Assembly (NCBI GenBank): GCA_035278025.1
Contig: DATEJK010000124.1
Span: 19,396 to 83,395, forward strand
Reading direction: 5' to 3'
Length of the DNA: 64,000 nucleotides
From: JAICWP01 sp035278025
GTDB lineage: Bacteria > Acidobacteriota > Terriglobia > Terriglobales > Acidobacteriaceae
The notes under the pieces were generated by a model. That model searched no databases. It was given only the letters and a program-made list of their open reading frames with translations, and had not been told where the DNA came from. Below are positions 26,557 to 33,938 of this stretch, piece by piece; the stretch's first letter is position 1; every line of letters starts with the position of its first letter. Position numbers and translations under genes: made by a program.

Positions 26557-26584
26557 ATCCTACTGTAAAGTTCTTCACTGTCAA
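26557..26584 (-). promoter_or_regulatory. Promoter of the dcw cluster
   Basis: Minus strand -35 TTGACA (26584-26579, perfect) and -10 TAGGAT (26562-26557), spacing 16. The start point would be near 26550, within the MraZ repeats, giving a leader of about 200 nt. Confidence 0.7.
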
Positions 26585-26599
26585 CAGGAAATTTGAGGG

Positions 26600-26892
26600 T
26601 CTTGGACTTCCCCTCTATCTCAAAATGAAAAGCCCGACAGCTTGCGTTTTTGACCAATGGCACCCCTAGGAATTGCGGTTTACCATGTTGATTCCTCGCC
26701 CAGCAGGTGCCGCGATCCTGTTTTGAATCAGAGGAATGGCTGGCCCGGTGTGGAAAAGGTGGTAGCTGCGGGATGGGGATTAAGGACGGAAACCCGGAAA
26801 GTCCTGGTGCGCTAAGCAGTTGTGGGGCGGGCGCCCCGCCCGCGGGGCCGGAGCCTCAGTTGTGCACGCTGAGCTTGGGCTGCGCAAGCGCG
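26600..26892. other. Spacer between the dcw promoter and the CurA-like gene
   Basis: No credible gene. It contains the GC hairpin at 26825-26841 near the end of the reductase gene and otherwise nothing recognised. Confidence 0.5.
26825..26841. repeat. GC-rich hairpin repeat (GGGCGGG type)
   Basis: Perfect 7-bp stem GGGCGGG / CCCGCCC with loop CGC, about 50 bp after the stop codon of the reductase gene. No T tract follows on the minus strand. Confidence 0.55.
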
Positions 26893-27903
26893 TCAGGACT
26901 CCGCCACTTTCAGGATCAGCTTGCCGAAGTTTTCGCCGGTAAACAGCTTGATCAGCGCCTCGGGGAAATTCTGCAGGCCCTCCACAATATCCTCGCGCGA
27001 CTTGAGCTTCCCTGCCGCCATCCAGCCCGCCATCTCGCGCGCCGCCTGCGCATAGCGATCCATGAAATCGGTGACCAGCATGCCCTTCATGGTGGCGCGC
27101 TTCACCAGCAGCGACAGGTAGTTGCTCGGGCCCTTCACCGGGCCGGTGTTGTTGTACTGCGAAATGCCGCCGCAGATGACGATGCGCGCGCCCAGGTTGA
27201 TCTGTGTTAGCACCACATCCAGAATGTCGCCGCCGACATTGTCGAAATAAACGTCAATGCCCTGGGGACAATGCTTGCGCAGCCCCAGGCTGACGTCTTC
27301 GCTCTTGTAATCAATGGCGGCGTCGAATCCCAGTTCGCCGGTGATGTACCGGCATTTCTCGGCACCACCGGCGATGCCCACCGCGCGGCCGCCCTTGATT
27401 TTGGCGATCTGGCCCACAACCGAGCCCACCGCCCCGGCCGCAGCTGAAACCACCACAGTGTTGCCGGGTTGGGGCGCTCCCGTATCGAGAAAGCCAAAGT
27501 AGGCGGTCATGCCCGGCATACCCAAAACGCTGAGGTATTTGGGGAGAGGCGCCAGCCGGGTGTCTATCTTGCTTACGCCTTGACCGTTCGACATAGCGTA
27601 TTCCTGCACCCCCAATGCGCCATAAACGTGGTCACCCACCGTAAAGTTTGGATTCTTCGATTCGACAACCCGCCCGGCCGCCAGCGCCCGCATCACTTCC
27701 CCGATTCCCACCGGCGGCATGTAAGAGCGCATGGGGCTCATCCAACCGCGCATAGCTGGATCGAGCGAAATCTGCAGCACCTTGACCAGGAACTCTCCGC
27801 CGCCAGGCTCGCGCACGGGCTCTTCGGCATAGTTCCAATCGCTGCTTTTGGGCATGCCCACGGGGCGGGCGGCAAGGCGGAATTGATGGTTAGTGAGATT
27901 CAT
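26893..27903 (-). CDS. NADPH-dependent medium-chain reductase (CurA / LTB4 dehydrogenase-like)
   Basis: 336 residues of the zinc-free medium-chain dehydrogenase/reductase group. It has the N-terminal phrase EFLVKVLQISLDPAMRGWM typical of the YncB/CurA family, the dinucleotide loop VSAAAGAVGSVVGQIAK (about 152-168), and later YFDNVGGDILD. These enzymes reduce the double bond of alpha,beta-unsaturated ketones with NADPH in the cytoplasm. No zinc-binding cysteines or catalytic zinc motif are seen. It is monocistronic or follows the YbjQ gene (33 bp away), same strand. Confidence 0.88.
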   Translation of the reverse strand: MNLTNHQFRLAARPVGMPKSSDWNYAEEPVREPGGGEFLVKVLQISLDPAMRGWMSPMRSYMPPVGIGEVMRALAAGRVVESKNPNFTVGDHVYGALGVQEYAMSNGQGVSKIDTRLAPLPKYLSVLGMPGMTAYFGFLDTGAPQPGNTVVVSAAAGAVGSVVGQIAKIKGGRAVGIAGGAEKCRYITGELGFDAAIDYKSEDVSLGLRKHCPQGIDVYFDNVGGDILDVVLTQINLGARIVICGGISQYNNTGPVKGPSNYLSLLVKRATMKGMLVTDFMDRYAQAAREMAGWMAAGKLKSREDIVEGLQNFPEALIKLFTGENFGKLILKVAES

Positions 27904-27936
27904 AGCTTGTAGGTTGCGAGGTTCTGACTCCCGCCT

Positions 27937-28302
27937 CTACGAATGCACCTTTTCCACCACCACCGCCGTCCCGTAGGCCAGCACTTCGGTCACGCCCTGC
28001 ATAATTTCCGTAGCGTCGTAGCGCGCGCCCACCACCGCATTTGCGCCCAGCTGGGCGGCGTGCTCCAGCATCAGATCGAAGGACTCCTCGCGCGTCTTCT
28101 CGCATAGCTTAGTCAGCAGGGTAATGTTGCCGCCCACCAGCGTCTGCAGGCTGGCGCCGATGGTTCCCAATACAGAACGCGAGCGCACGGTGATGCCGCG
28201 CACCACGCCCAGATTGCGCACCACGCGGTAGCCTTCCAGTTCAAAGGCGGTCGTCACCATGCGGTGGTCAATGACGGTAGCCGGCATGCCCGTGGTCGCC
28301 AT
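27937..28302 (-). CDS. YbjQ/UPF0145 family protein
   Basis: 121 residues from the ATG at 28302, which has GGGAGG five nt upstream; a longer frame upstream is AT-rich repeat sequence. The family forms small oligomeric rings and its role is unknown, though it is sometimes annotated as heavy-metal-binding. Features are GITVRSRSVLGTIGASLQTLVGGNI, then R-E-E-S-F-D-L-M and the end GANAVVGARYDATEI, which are the family's conserved blocks. It is upstream of the CurA-like gene and divergent from the Asp-box gene. Confidence 0.85.
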   Translation of the reverse strand: MATTGMPATVIDHRMVTTAFELEGYRVVRNLGVVRGITVRSRSVLGTIGASLQTLVGGNITLLTKLCEKTREESFDLMLEHAAQLGANAVVGARYDATEIMQGVTEVLAYGTAVVVEKVHS

Positions 28303-28317
28303 GAGAGCCTCCCATTT

Positions 28318-28400
28318 GTAATTTGGGAATTTGTAATTTCTAATTTGTTTTTCGGAGCCCTTGCAAACTACCAATTACAAATTGCTAAATTACAAATTGC
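28318..28400. repeat. AT-rich 7/8-nt arrays in a divergent promoter region
   Basis: GTAATTT / CTAATTT words (28318-28353) and a facing group of AATTACA / AAATTGC words (28370-28400). They fill the 99-bp gap between two divergent genes and form an inverted pair. Confidence 0.65.
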
Positions 28401-28401
28401 A

Positions 28402-29790
28402 ATGCTAATCCAAAGCTTACGCCGCGCCATCCTGGCAGTCTTGCCGTTGTTATTTTCTCTCTTCCTCGCCGGGCAAACGCTCGCCCCTGCCCCGGAAGGA
28501 CACGTGCTCGCGCTGACGCCGCAGCCCGGCTACTTCAACGAGCCTTCTATCGCGGTAAATCCGCGCAACCCGCAGCAGATCGTTGCCGCCTTCCAGGTGC
28601 CGGCGCACATCGCCTACTCGCAGGATGGCGGGGGCAGCTGGAACCTGGCTCCCGCCGTGGCCCCTAAGAACTACAAAATTTCGGGCGATGTTTCCGTCAC
28701 CTATGACGCGCACGGCCATGCCATCCTCTGCTACATCGCCTTCGACAAGCTCGGCACCACCAATTACTGGGGCCACAACGCCACCCGCAATGGCATCTTC
28801 ATCAAGCGCTCGCTGGATGGCGGCAAGACCTGGGAGGAGAATGCCATCCCGGTGATCGAACACGCCACCACACCCGGCATTCCCTTCGAAGACAAGCCTT
28901 ACATCGCTGCCGACAACACGAATAGCCCCTACTCCGGCAACCTCTACGTGGGCTGGACGCAGTTCACCTTGACCAAATCTGTGATCCTGTTCTCGCGCTC
29001 CACCGATGCCGGCAAGACCTGGTCCGCGCCTGCCGAGATCAGCACCCACGAGGGCCTGCCACGCGACGACAATGGCGCGGTCGAAGGCTTTACCGGCGGG
29101 GTGGGAGCGGACGGCACACTCTACGTGGTGTGGGCCGACGGCAACAGCATTGTTCTCGCCGCCTCCCGCGATGGGGGCCGCAGCTTCTCGCCCAGCCGCA
29201 AGATCCTGGACACAGCGCCCTCATATTTTGACGTGGAGGGCGTCTCGCGCTCCAACGGCTTCCCTGAAATTGGCATGGACCCGCGTAGCCAGGACGGCGT
29301 GCTCTACGTCACCTGGAGTGACTACCGCAACGGCGATGTGGACGTCTTCTGCTCCACCTCGCGCGACCGCGGCCGCACCTGGAGCCCGGCCCTGCGGGTC
29401 AATTCCGACCCGGTTCACGACGGCACTGACCAGTTCTTCCAGTGGCTGGCCGTGGATCCCGAGACCGGAGCCGCGAACGTCATCTTCTACGATCGCCGTG
29501 AGGACCCGGAGAACGTCAAGACCAAGGTCACCCTGGCCAGCTCTGGCGACGGCGGCAAATCATTCGTCAACTACGTCTGGACGGGCGAGTCTTTTACCAG
29601 CTATCGCCAGTTCATCGGCGATTACCTGGGAATTGCCGCCTGGCAAGGACGTGTCTACGGCATTTGGACTGAGGTCACGCCGGTTCCTCCCCCGCCGGCG
29701 GGAAAAGAAAAACCGGCAACCGCCGCTGAGCAGCACCGCACGGTAGTCAAAATTGGAGTAGCGCAGTTCGGAGCCGGCGCTTCGCAATGA
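28402..29790 (+). CDS. Secreted Asp-box (BNR) repeat protein, sialidase-like fold
   Basis: 462 residues from the ATG at 28402; residues 1-24 are a signal peptide (basic start, hydrophobic core, AGQTLA). At least six Asp-box motifs S-x-D-x-G-x-T-W/F are seen (SQDGGGSW, SLDGGKTW, STDAGKTW, SRDGGRSF, SRDRGRTW, SGDGGKSF), so it should be a six-bladed beta-propeller. Such proteins include sialidases and other exo-glycosidases, but no clear catalytic Arg triad or Tyr can be assigned here. Probably exported and acting on surface or environmental glycans. An upstream in-frame extension to 28264 is repeat sequence and is rejected. Confidence 0.8.
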   Translation: MLIQSLRRAILAVLPLLFSLFLAGQTLAPAPEGHVLALTPQPGYFNEPSIAVNPRNPQQIVAAFQVPAHIAYSQDGGGSWNLAPAVAPKNYKISGDVSVTYDAHGHAILCYIAFDKLGTTNYWGHNATRNGIFIKRSLDGGKTWEENAIPVIEHATTPGIPFEDKPYIAADNTNSPYSGNLYVGWTQFTLTKSVILFSRSTDAGKTWSAPAEISTHEGLPRDDNGAVEGFTGGVGADGTLYVVWADGNSIVLAASRDGGRSFSPSRKILDTAPSYFDVEGVSRSNGFPEIGMDPRSQDGVLYVTWSDYRNGDVDVFCSTSRDRGRTWSPALRVNSDPVHDGTDQFFQWLAVDPETGAANVIFYDRREDPENVKTKVTLASSGDGGKSFVNYVWTGESFTSYRQFIGDYLGIAAWQGRVYGIWTEVTPVPPPPAGKEKPATAAEQHRTVVKIGVAQFGAGASQ

Positions 29791-29907
29791 ACCAGGCGAC
29801 GCCCGCCACGGCCCGTCTGCAAAGCGGGACAGAACCAATGCAGAGCCTCTTTACAATGTTCGGCTCGCCGGAATTTTCCATCCTCCCCTTTGCAACCCGC
29901 AGAAATG

Positions 29908-29951
29908 GTGTTATCACTAGCCGACGAGCAATGTATCCGTAAGTGTTATCA
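29908..29951 (+). promoter_or_regulatory. Two GTGTTATCA direct repeats upstream of the sigma54 activator gene
   Basis: GTGTTATCA at 29908-29916 and 29943-29951, 35 bp apart, each followed within about ten bases by CTAGCC or TAGCC. They sit 50-95 bp before the activator start codon and may be regulator sites. Confidence 0.35.
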
Positions 29952-30001
29952 TTTGCTAGCCTAGGTTACGTCCTTGTCCTGGAATTTCAGGAAGTAGTCG
30001 G

Positions 30002-32074
30002 ATGTCAGAGCCCCCCCAGCCCGCAGCGGACGCCTCCGCGGAACAGCGCTACCGGGCGCTGCTGGAAGTAACGGACGCGATCGTCCCCCACGACAATCTT
30101 GACCAGCTGCTGCGTGACCTGGCGTACCGCCTGCGCAAGATTGTGCGCTTTGATTCCGTCAGCTTTGTCCTGCATGACCCCGCCGCCAACCTCATGCGCC
30201 TGGTCCATGCCGAGGCCTTCGGAGAAGAGCTTCCGCTGCCTGCAACTATGAGCATCGAAGACTCCGCCTCCGGCCACGTGTGGCGAACTGGGCAAGCGCT
30301 GGTCATGCCCAACCTGCAGAAAGAACAGCGACTGGGGCCGGTGCTGAAGATGCTGCAAGGGTCGGGCTTTAAATCCTGCTGCGTCCTGCCCATGACGGTG
30401 GCGGAACGCCGCCTGGGAGCTCTGGCCATGGCCAGCCGCCAGGAGAATGCTTACCGCGACGCCGATCTGGAATTTCTGAAGCGGGTGGCGGAGCAGGTCG
30501 CGGTGGCGGTAGATAACGTGGCCCAGCGGCAGCAGGCCCTGACTTACCAGCAGCAACTGGCCAGCGAGCGCGATCGCCTGCGCCTGCTGCTGGAGGTCAA
30601 CAATGTCCTGGTTTCCAACCGCGAGATCCGGGATTTATTTCCCGCCATTTCCGATTGCCTGCGCAAGGTGGTAGCCCACGATTACGCCAGCCTGGCTGTG
30701 CTGGAGCCTGGGGGCGCGCTGCTGCGGTTACACGCCCTTGTTTTTCCCGAAGGCAAGGGCCTGGTACACCAGGAGCTGGTATTTGCCAAGGAAGGCTCGC
30801 CGGGAGGATGGGCCCTGGACCATCGCCAACCCTTGCTGGCCGATCCACTCACTCGCGAACAGTATCCGGCGGAAATTACTGCCCGCATGATCTCCGAAGG
30901 GGTGCGCTGTGCCGTCTGGCTGCCGCTCATCACCCGCAACACTATACTGGGCACATTAAGCCTTGCCAGCCTGCGCGAGCACGCTTTTAGGGCGGACGAT
31001 GTAGCCTTGCTGGCCCAGGTGGCCAGCCAAATTGCTATCGCCCTGGAAAACGCGCTCGCCTTCCGTGAAATCGCCCAGCTCAAAGACAAGCTGGCCCAGG
31101 AGAAGCTCTACCTGCAGGAGGAAATCCACTCCGAGTACAACTTCGACGAGATCGTGGGGGAAAGCCGCGCCCTGCAAACGGTGTTGCAGCAGGTGGAAAC
31201 GGTCGCCCCCACCGGCGCCACGGTGCTCATCCTGGGCGAAACCGGGACGGGAAAGGAACTGATCGCGCGGGCCATTCACGACCTGAGCACGCGCCGCGAA
31301 CACACCTTCGTCAAGCTGAGCTGCGCCGCCATTCCCACCGGCCTGCTGGAGAGCGAACTATTCGGGCATGAAAAGGGAGCCTTCACCGGCGCCATCGTGC
31401 AGAAGATCGGGCGCCTCGAACTGGCCCATAAAGGCACGCTGTTCCTCGACGAGGTGGGCGATATCCCCCTGGAACTGCAGCCCAAGCTGTTGCGCGCCCT
31501 GCAGGAGCGGGAGTTTGAGCGCCTGGGCAGCACCCGGACGCAGCAAGTGGACACGCGGGTCGTGGCCGCCACCAATCGCGATCTGGCCAAGATGGTGGAG
31601 GAGGGCGGCTTCCGTCGCGATCTCTATTACCGCCTGAATGTCTTCCCGGTTCGCGTCCCGCCGCTGCGCGAACGACGCGAAGACATTCCCCTGCTGGTCC
31701 GCTATTTCGCGCAGAAATTTTCCCGCACCATGAACCGCCGCATTGAAAGCATCCCTACCGAAACCCTGGATGCCCTGGTGAATTGGGAGTGGCCGGGCAA
31801 CATCCGCGAACTCGAGCACATGGTAGAACGTGCTGTGATTCTCTCCCCCGGGCCGGTTCTGAATGTGCCCGTCGCGGAGTTGCGTCCAACTGACGGAGAT
31901 GGCACCAATCTGCAGCGCCTCGATGATGCCGAGCGCGAGCATATCCTGCGCGTTCTGCGCGAGTCCGGAGGGGTCATTGGCGGTGCCACCGGCGCTGCCA
32001 ACCGCCTCGGCTTGAAACGCACCACTCTCCACTTCAAGATGAAGAAGCTGGGAATCAGCCGTGCCGACCTGTGA
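30002..32074 (+). CDS. Sigma54-dependent transcriptional activator (GAF-GAF-AAA+-HTH)
   Basis: 690 residues. Two GAF sensor domains (about 20-165 and 200-355) joined by helices, a coiled-coil segment (about 358-380), an AAA+ domain with Walker A GETGTGKE (about 411-418) and the sigma54-contact loop GAFTGA (about 459-464), and a C-terminal Fis-type helix-turn-helix (about 645-690, with LGLKRTTLHFKMKKLGI). This is the FhlA-like layout: a small-molecule or redox signal felt by the GAF domains releases ATPase activity that opens sigma54 promoters. No receiver domain is present. A good -24/-12 element lies 140 bp downstream, upstream of a STAS gene, which is the likely target. Confidence 0.93.
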   Translation: MSEPPQPAADASAEQRYRALLEVTDAIVPHDNLDQLLRDLAYRLRKIVRFDSVSFVLHDPAANLMRLVHAEAFGEELPLPATMSIEDSASGHVWRTGQALVMPNLQKEQRLGPVLKMLQGSGFKSCCVLPMTVAERRLGALAMASRQENAYRDADLEFLKRVAEQVAVAVDNVAQRQQALTYQQQLASERDRLRLLLEVNNVLVSNREIRDLFPAISDCLRKVVAHDYASLAVLEPGGALLRLHALVFPEGKGLVHQELVFAKEGSPGGWALDHRQPLLADPLTREQYPAEITARMISEGVRCAVWLPLITRNTILGTLSLASLREHAFRADDVALLAQVASQIAIALENALAFREIAQLKDKLAQEKLYLQEEIHSEYNFDEIVGESRALQTVLQQVETVAPTGATVLILGETGTGKELIARAIHDLSTRREHTFVKLSCAAIPTGLLESELFGHEKGAFTGAIVQKIGRLELAHKGTLFLDEVGDIPLELQPKLLRALQEREFERLGSTRTQQVDTRVVAATNRDLAKMVEEGGFRRDLYYRLNVFPVRVPPLRERREDIPLLVRYFAQKFSRTMNRRIESIPTETLDALVNWEWPGNIRELEHMVERAVILSPGPVLNVPVAELRPTDGDGTNLQRLDDAEREHILRVLRESGGVIGGATGAANRLGLKRTTLHFKMKKLGISRADL

Positions 32075-32192
32075 CCGCCGCGGGGTGACAGATGGCTGAC
32101 AGTCTGACCGCATACTGCCACCTGCCCCTGACAAGATCCTCGTAGCCTCCCAGAGCCTCTCTCCTAACTGCCTGTATTTGCACGGTGCCCAC

Positions 32193-32212
32193 GGTCACAG
32201 TTGGTTGTGACC
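32193..32212. promoter_or_regulatory. Palindrome GGTCACA-N6-TGTGACC
   Basis: Perfect 7-bp inverted repeat with a 6-bp centre, directly upstream of the -24 element. It is the mirror arrangement of a Crp-type site (TCACA first, TGTGA second) and could be a regulator site or an RNA hairpin. Confidence 0.5.
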
Positions 32213-32215
32213 GGT

Positions 32216-32230
32216 TGGCCCGGGACGTGC
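32216..32230 (+). promoter_or_regulatory. Sigma54 (-24/-12) promoter for the STAS-Crp operon
   Basis: TGGCCCG (32216-32222), four bases, then GTGC (32227-32230). The GG (32217-32218) and GC (32229-32230) are exactly 10 bp apart, and only two of the fixed consensus positions differ. Start would be near 32242, 23 bp before the STAS start codon. Confidence 0.65.
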
Positions 32231-32264
32231 CCTGTCACTAAGCAAGTCAGGGAAGGCGACAACC

Positions 32265-32597
32265 ATGTTCCGAGCGACAGTTGAGCACCACGGTGACCTG
32301 GTGACGCTGCGAATCGAGGGCCGGTTAAGCGGACCATGTCTGTCGGAGTTGGAGAACTGCTGGCGGCAAATCGCCGGTGGTAACGGCAACCGTCAACTGG
32401 TGGTGGACCTGAAGGAAGTCACATATGTCAGTTCGCAGGGCAAGCAACTGCTGGAAAAACTGTGCCGCGCCGGAGCCCGGCTAACGGGTGACGGGCTGAT
32501 GACGCGGGCCTTGGTGGAACAGATTACCCACTCTGTGGGCCAGGTAGAAATTCATAACGAGGGGGCGAATGATGGCCACAGTGCACGCACCATATAA
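32265..32597 (+). CDS. STAS-domain protein (anti-sigma factor antagonist-like)
   Basis: 110 residues. The core VTLRIEGRLSGPCLSELENCW... VVDLKEVTYVSSQGKQLL is the STAS fold, with the SSQG stretch at the place where anti-sigma factor antagonists carry the phosphorylated Ser. So it may be a partner of a serine kinase anti-sigma factor or act in a partner-switch. The ribosome site AGGGAAGG is 8 nt before the ATG. The gene overlaps the following Crp-type gene by 29 bp, implying one operon behind the sigma54-type promoter. Confidence 0.75.
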   Translation: MFRATVEHHGDLVTLRIEGRLSGPCLSELENCWRQIAGGNGNRQLVVDLKEVTYVSSQGKQLLEKLCRAGARLTGDGLMTRALVEQITHSVGQVEIHNEGANDGHSARTI

Positions 32598-33450
32598 CCT
32601 GGAAATGTCCGACAACTGCATCAATTGCAAGTTGCGGGCTCGCGGCTACTTCTGCCAGTTCGGGGGCGATGAAGTGCGCGGCTTGGCGGCAATTTCTTAT
32701 CCCACCGTCTACCCCGAAAATTCAGTGCTGTTTGTAGAAGGGCAAATGCCGCGTGGCGTGTACATCCTGTGCCGCGGGAAAGCCAAGCTGTCCATGGTCT
32801 CCAGCGAAGGCAAGACGCTCATTCTGCATATCTCCGAACCGGGAGAAATTCTGGGCCTGAGTTCGTGCCTGCTGGGCCAGCCCTATCAGGCCACGATGGA
32901 AAGCCTGAGCCCCTGCCAGCTGAACTTCATCCGCCGCGATGATTTCCTGCTTTATGTCCGCAATCATCCGGAGGCCATGTTCCGGGTGGCCGAGTTCCTC
33001 AGCCGCGAATACCGGGCCGCCTGCAACGAAATTGGCTCTCTGGGCCTGGCGCATTCGGCGGCCGAAAAGATGGCCCGCCTGCTGTTGGGATGGAAGGAAT
33101 CCCATGCCCACAGCAATGGCGCGACCACGCTCAAGCTGACCCTCACCCACGAGGAAATGGCGCAGATGATCGGCTCCAGCCGGGAGACGGTAACCCGCAT
33201 GCTGGCCCGTTTCCGGGCCAAGGACTACATCGAGGTGCACGGCTCCACGCTGCTCATCCGCAACCGCGCTGCCTTGCAATCCCTGGCGGATAACCCGGGC
33301 GATGGTGACCCGGCGGAAACGCGGGTGCCGGCTCCAGGCTACGGGTTACGGCGGAGCCCGGAAACAGCCGCGGCGAGTATCGGCCCTGCGGCTCCACGCG
33401 CGCGTGCCGCTAAGTCTCCGGCTCCCATGTTGCAGCTATCGGCCAGATAG
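32569..33450 (+). CDS. Crp/Fnr-family transcriptional regulator with N-terminal cysteines
   Basis: 293 residues. Residues 17-29 contain C17-x2-C20-x8-C29, similar in position to the Fe-S cysteines of FNR. A cyclic-nucleotide-type beta barrel (about 45-150) and dimerisation helix follow, then a winged helix-turn-helix (about 195-250) with the recognition helix SSRETVTRMLARF, matching the FNR/Crp E-x-x-S/T-R core. The last 45-50 residues are a Pro/Ala-rich tail not usual for the family. It may sense oxygen or redox state. It overlaps the STAS gene and is 32 bp before the next small gene. Two ATGs in a row make the exact start uncertain by one residue. Confidence 0.88.
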   Translation: MMATVHAPYNLEMSDNCINCKLRARGYFCQFGGDEVRGLAAISYPTVYPENSVLFVEGQMPRGVYILCRGKAKLSMVSSEGKTLILHISEPGEILGLSSCLLGQPYQATMESLSPCQLNFIRRDDFLLYVRNHPEAMFRVAEFLSREYRAACNEIGSLGLAHSAAEKMARLLLGWKESHAHSNGATTLKLTLTHEEMAQMIGSSRETVTRMLARFRAKDYIEVHGSTLLIRNRAALQSLADNPGDGDPAETRVPAPGYGLRRSPETAAASIGPAAPRARAAKSPAPMLQLSAR

Positions 33451-33482
33451 GCTCCGGCATCAGAGGTACAGGAGGGGGCATC

Positions 33483-33932
33483 ATGAAACCGGCCGGCATT
33501 TACCGCTGCGAAATTTGCGGCGCTGCGCAGAAGGATGATAACTGGTTCCTTCTGAGTGAGGACCAGGAGCGGAACACTCTCCAAATTCTGAAGTGGAACA
33601 GCCGCTTGGCGGAACATCCGGGTATGCACCCCTTGTGTTCCGCAGCCCACGTGGAGGAACTCGTCTCCCACTGGATGTTCTCCGGCAGCCTGGATTATCA
33701 ATGGTCGCGGCCGACCCACGTTCCCTCTCCACAGACTCCGGCGGGCGACATGGACGCTTCCTACCGCTTGGGTGAACTTGTACTCGACCGCGCCAGCTTC
33801 GCCGCGCTGGGCGAGCGTCCCGATATGCTGAATTCCATTCTCGACGCTATTGACGGGGCTTTGCAGGTTTCGTACGCGACCCGCTCTTTGGAAGAAGCGG
33901 AAGAAGAAGCGGATCCGGTTTACGACGCATAA
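33483..33932 (+). CDS. Uncharacterised Cys-rich (zinc-ribbon-like) protein
   Basis: 149 residues. Begins with a CEIC pair (C9, C12) and has a later C-S-A-A-H motif (about residues 52-56), so it may bind zinc. The middle is rich in Trp and acidic residues, and the end is Glu-rich (EEAEEEAD). I recognise no family beyond that. A strong AGGAGG precedes the ATG. It is probably the third gene of the STAS-Crp operon and is convergent with opcA, whose stop lies only 6 bp away. Confidence 0.7.
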   Translation: MKPAGIYRCEICGAAQKDDNWFLLSEDQERNTLQILKWNSRLAEHPGMHPLCSAAHVEELVSHWMFSGSLDYQWSRPTHVPSPQTPAGDMDASYRLGELVLDRASFAALGERPDMLNSILDAIDGALQVSYATRSLEEAEEEADPVYDA

Positions 33933-33938
33933 AGAGTT

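Noticed and set aside
26707..27210. Plus-strand open frame near the CurA-like gene
   Set aside because: Much of it is antisense to the reductase gene, and the rest runs through a GC hairpin repeat.
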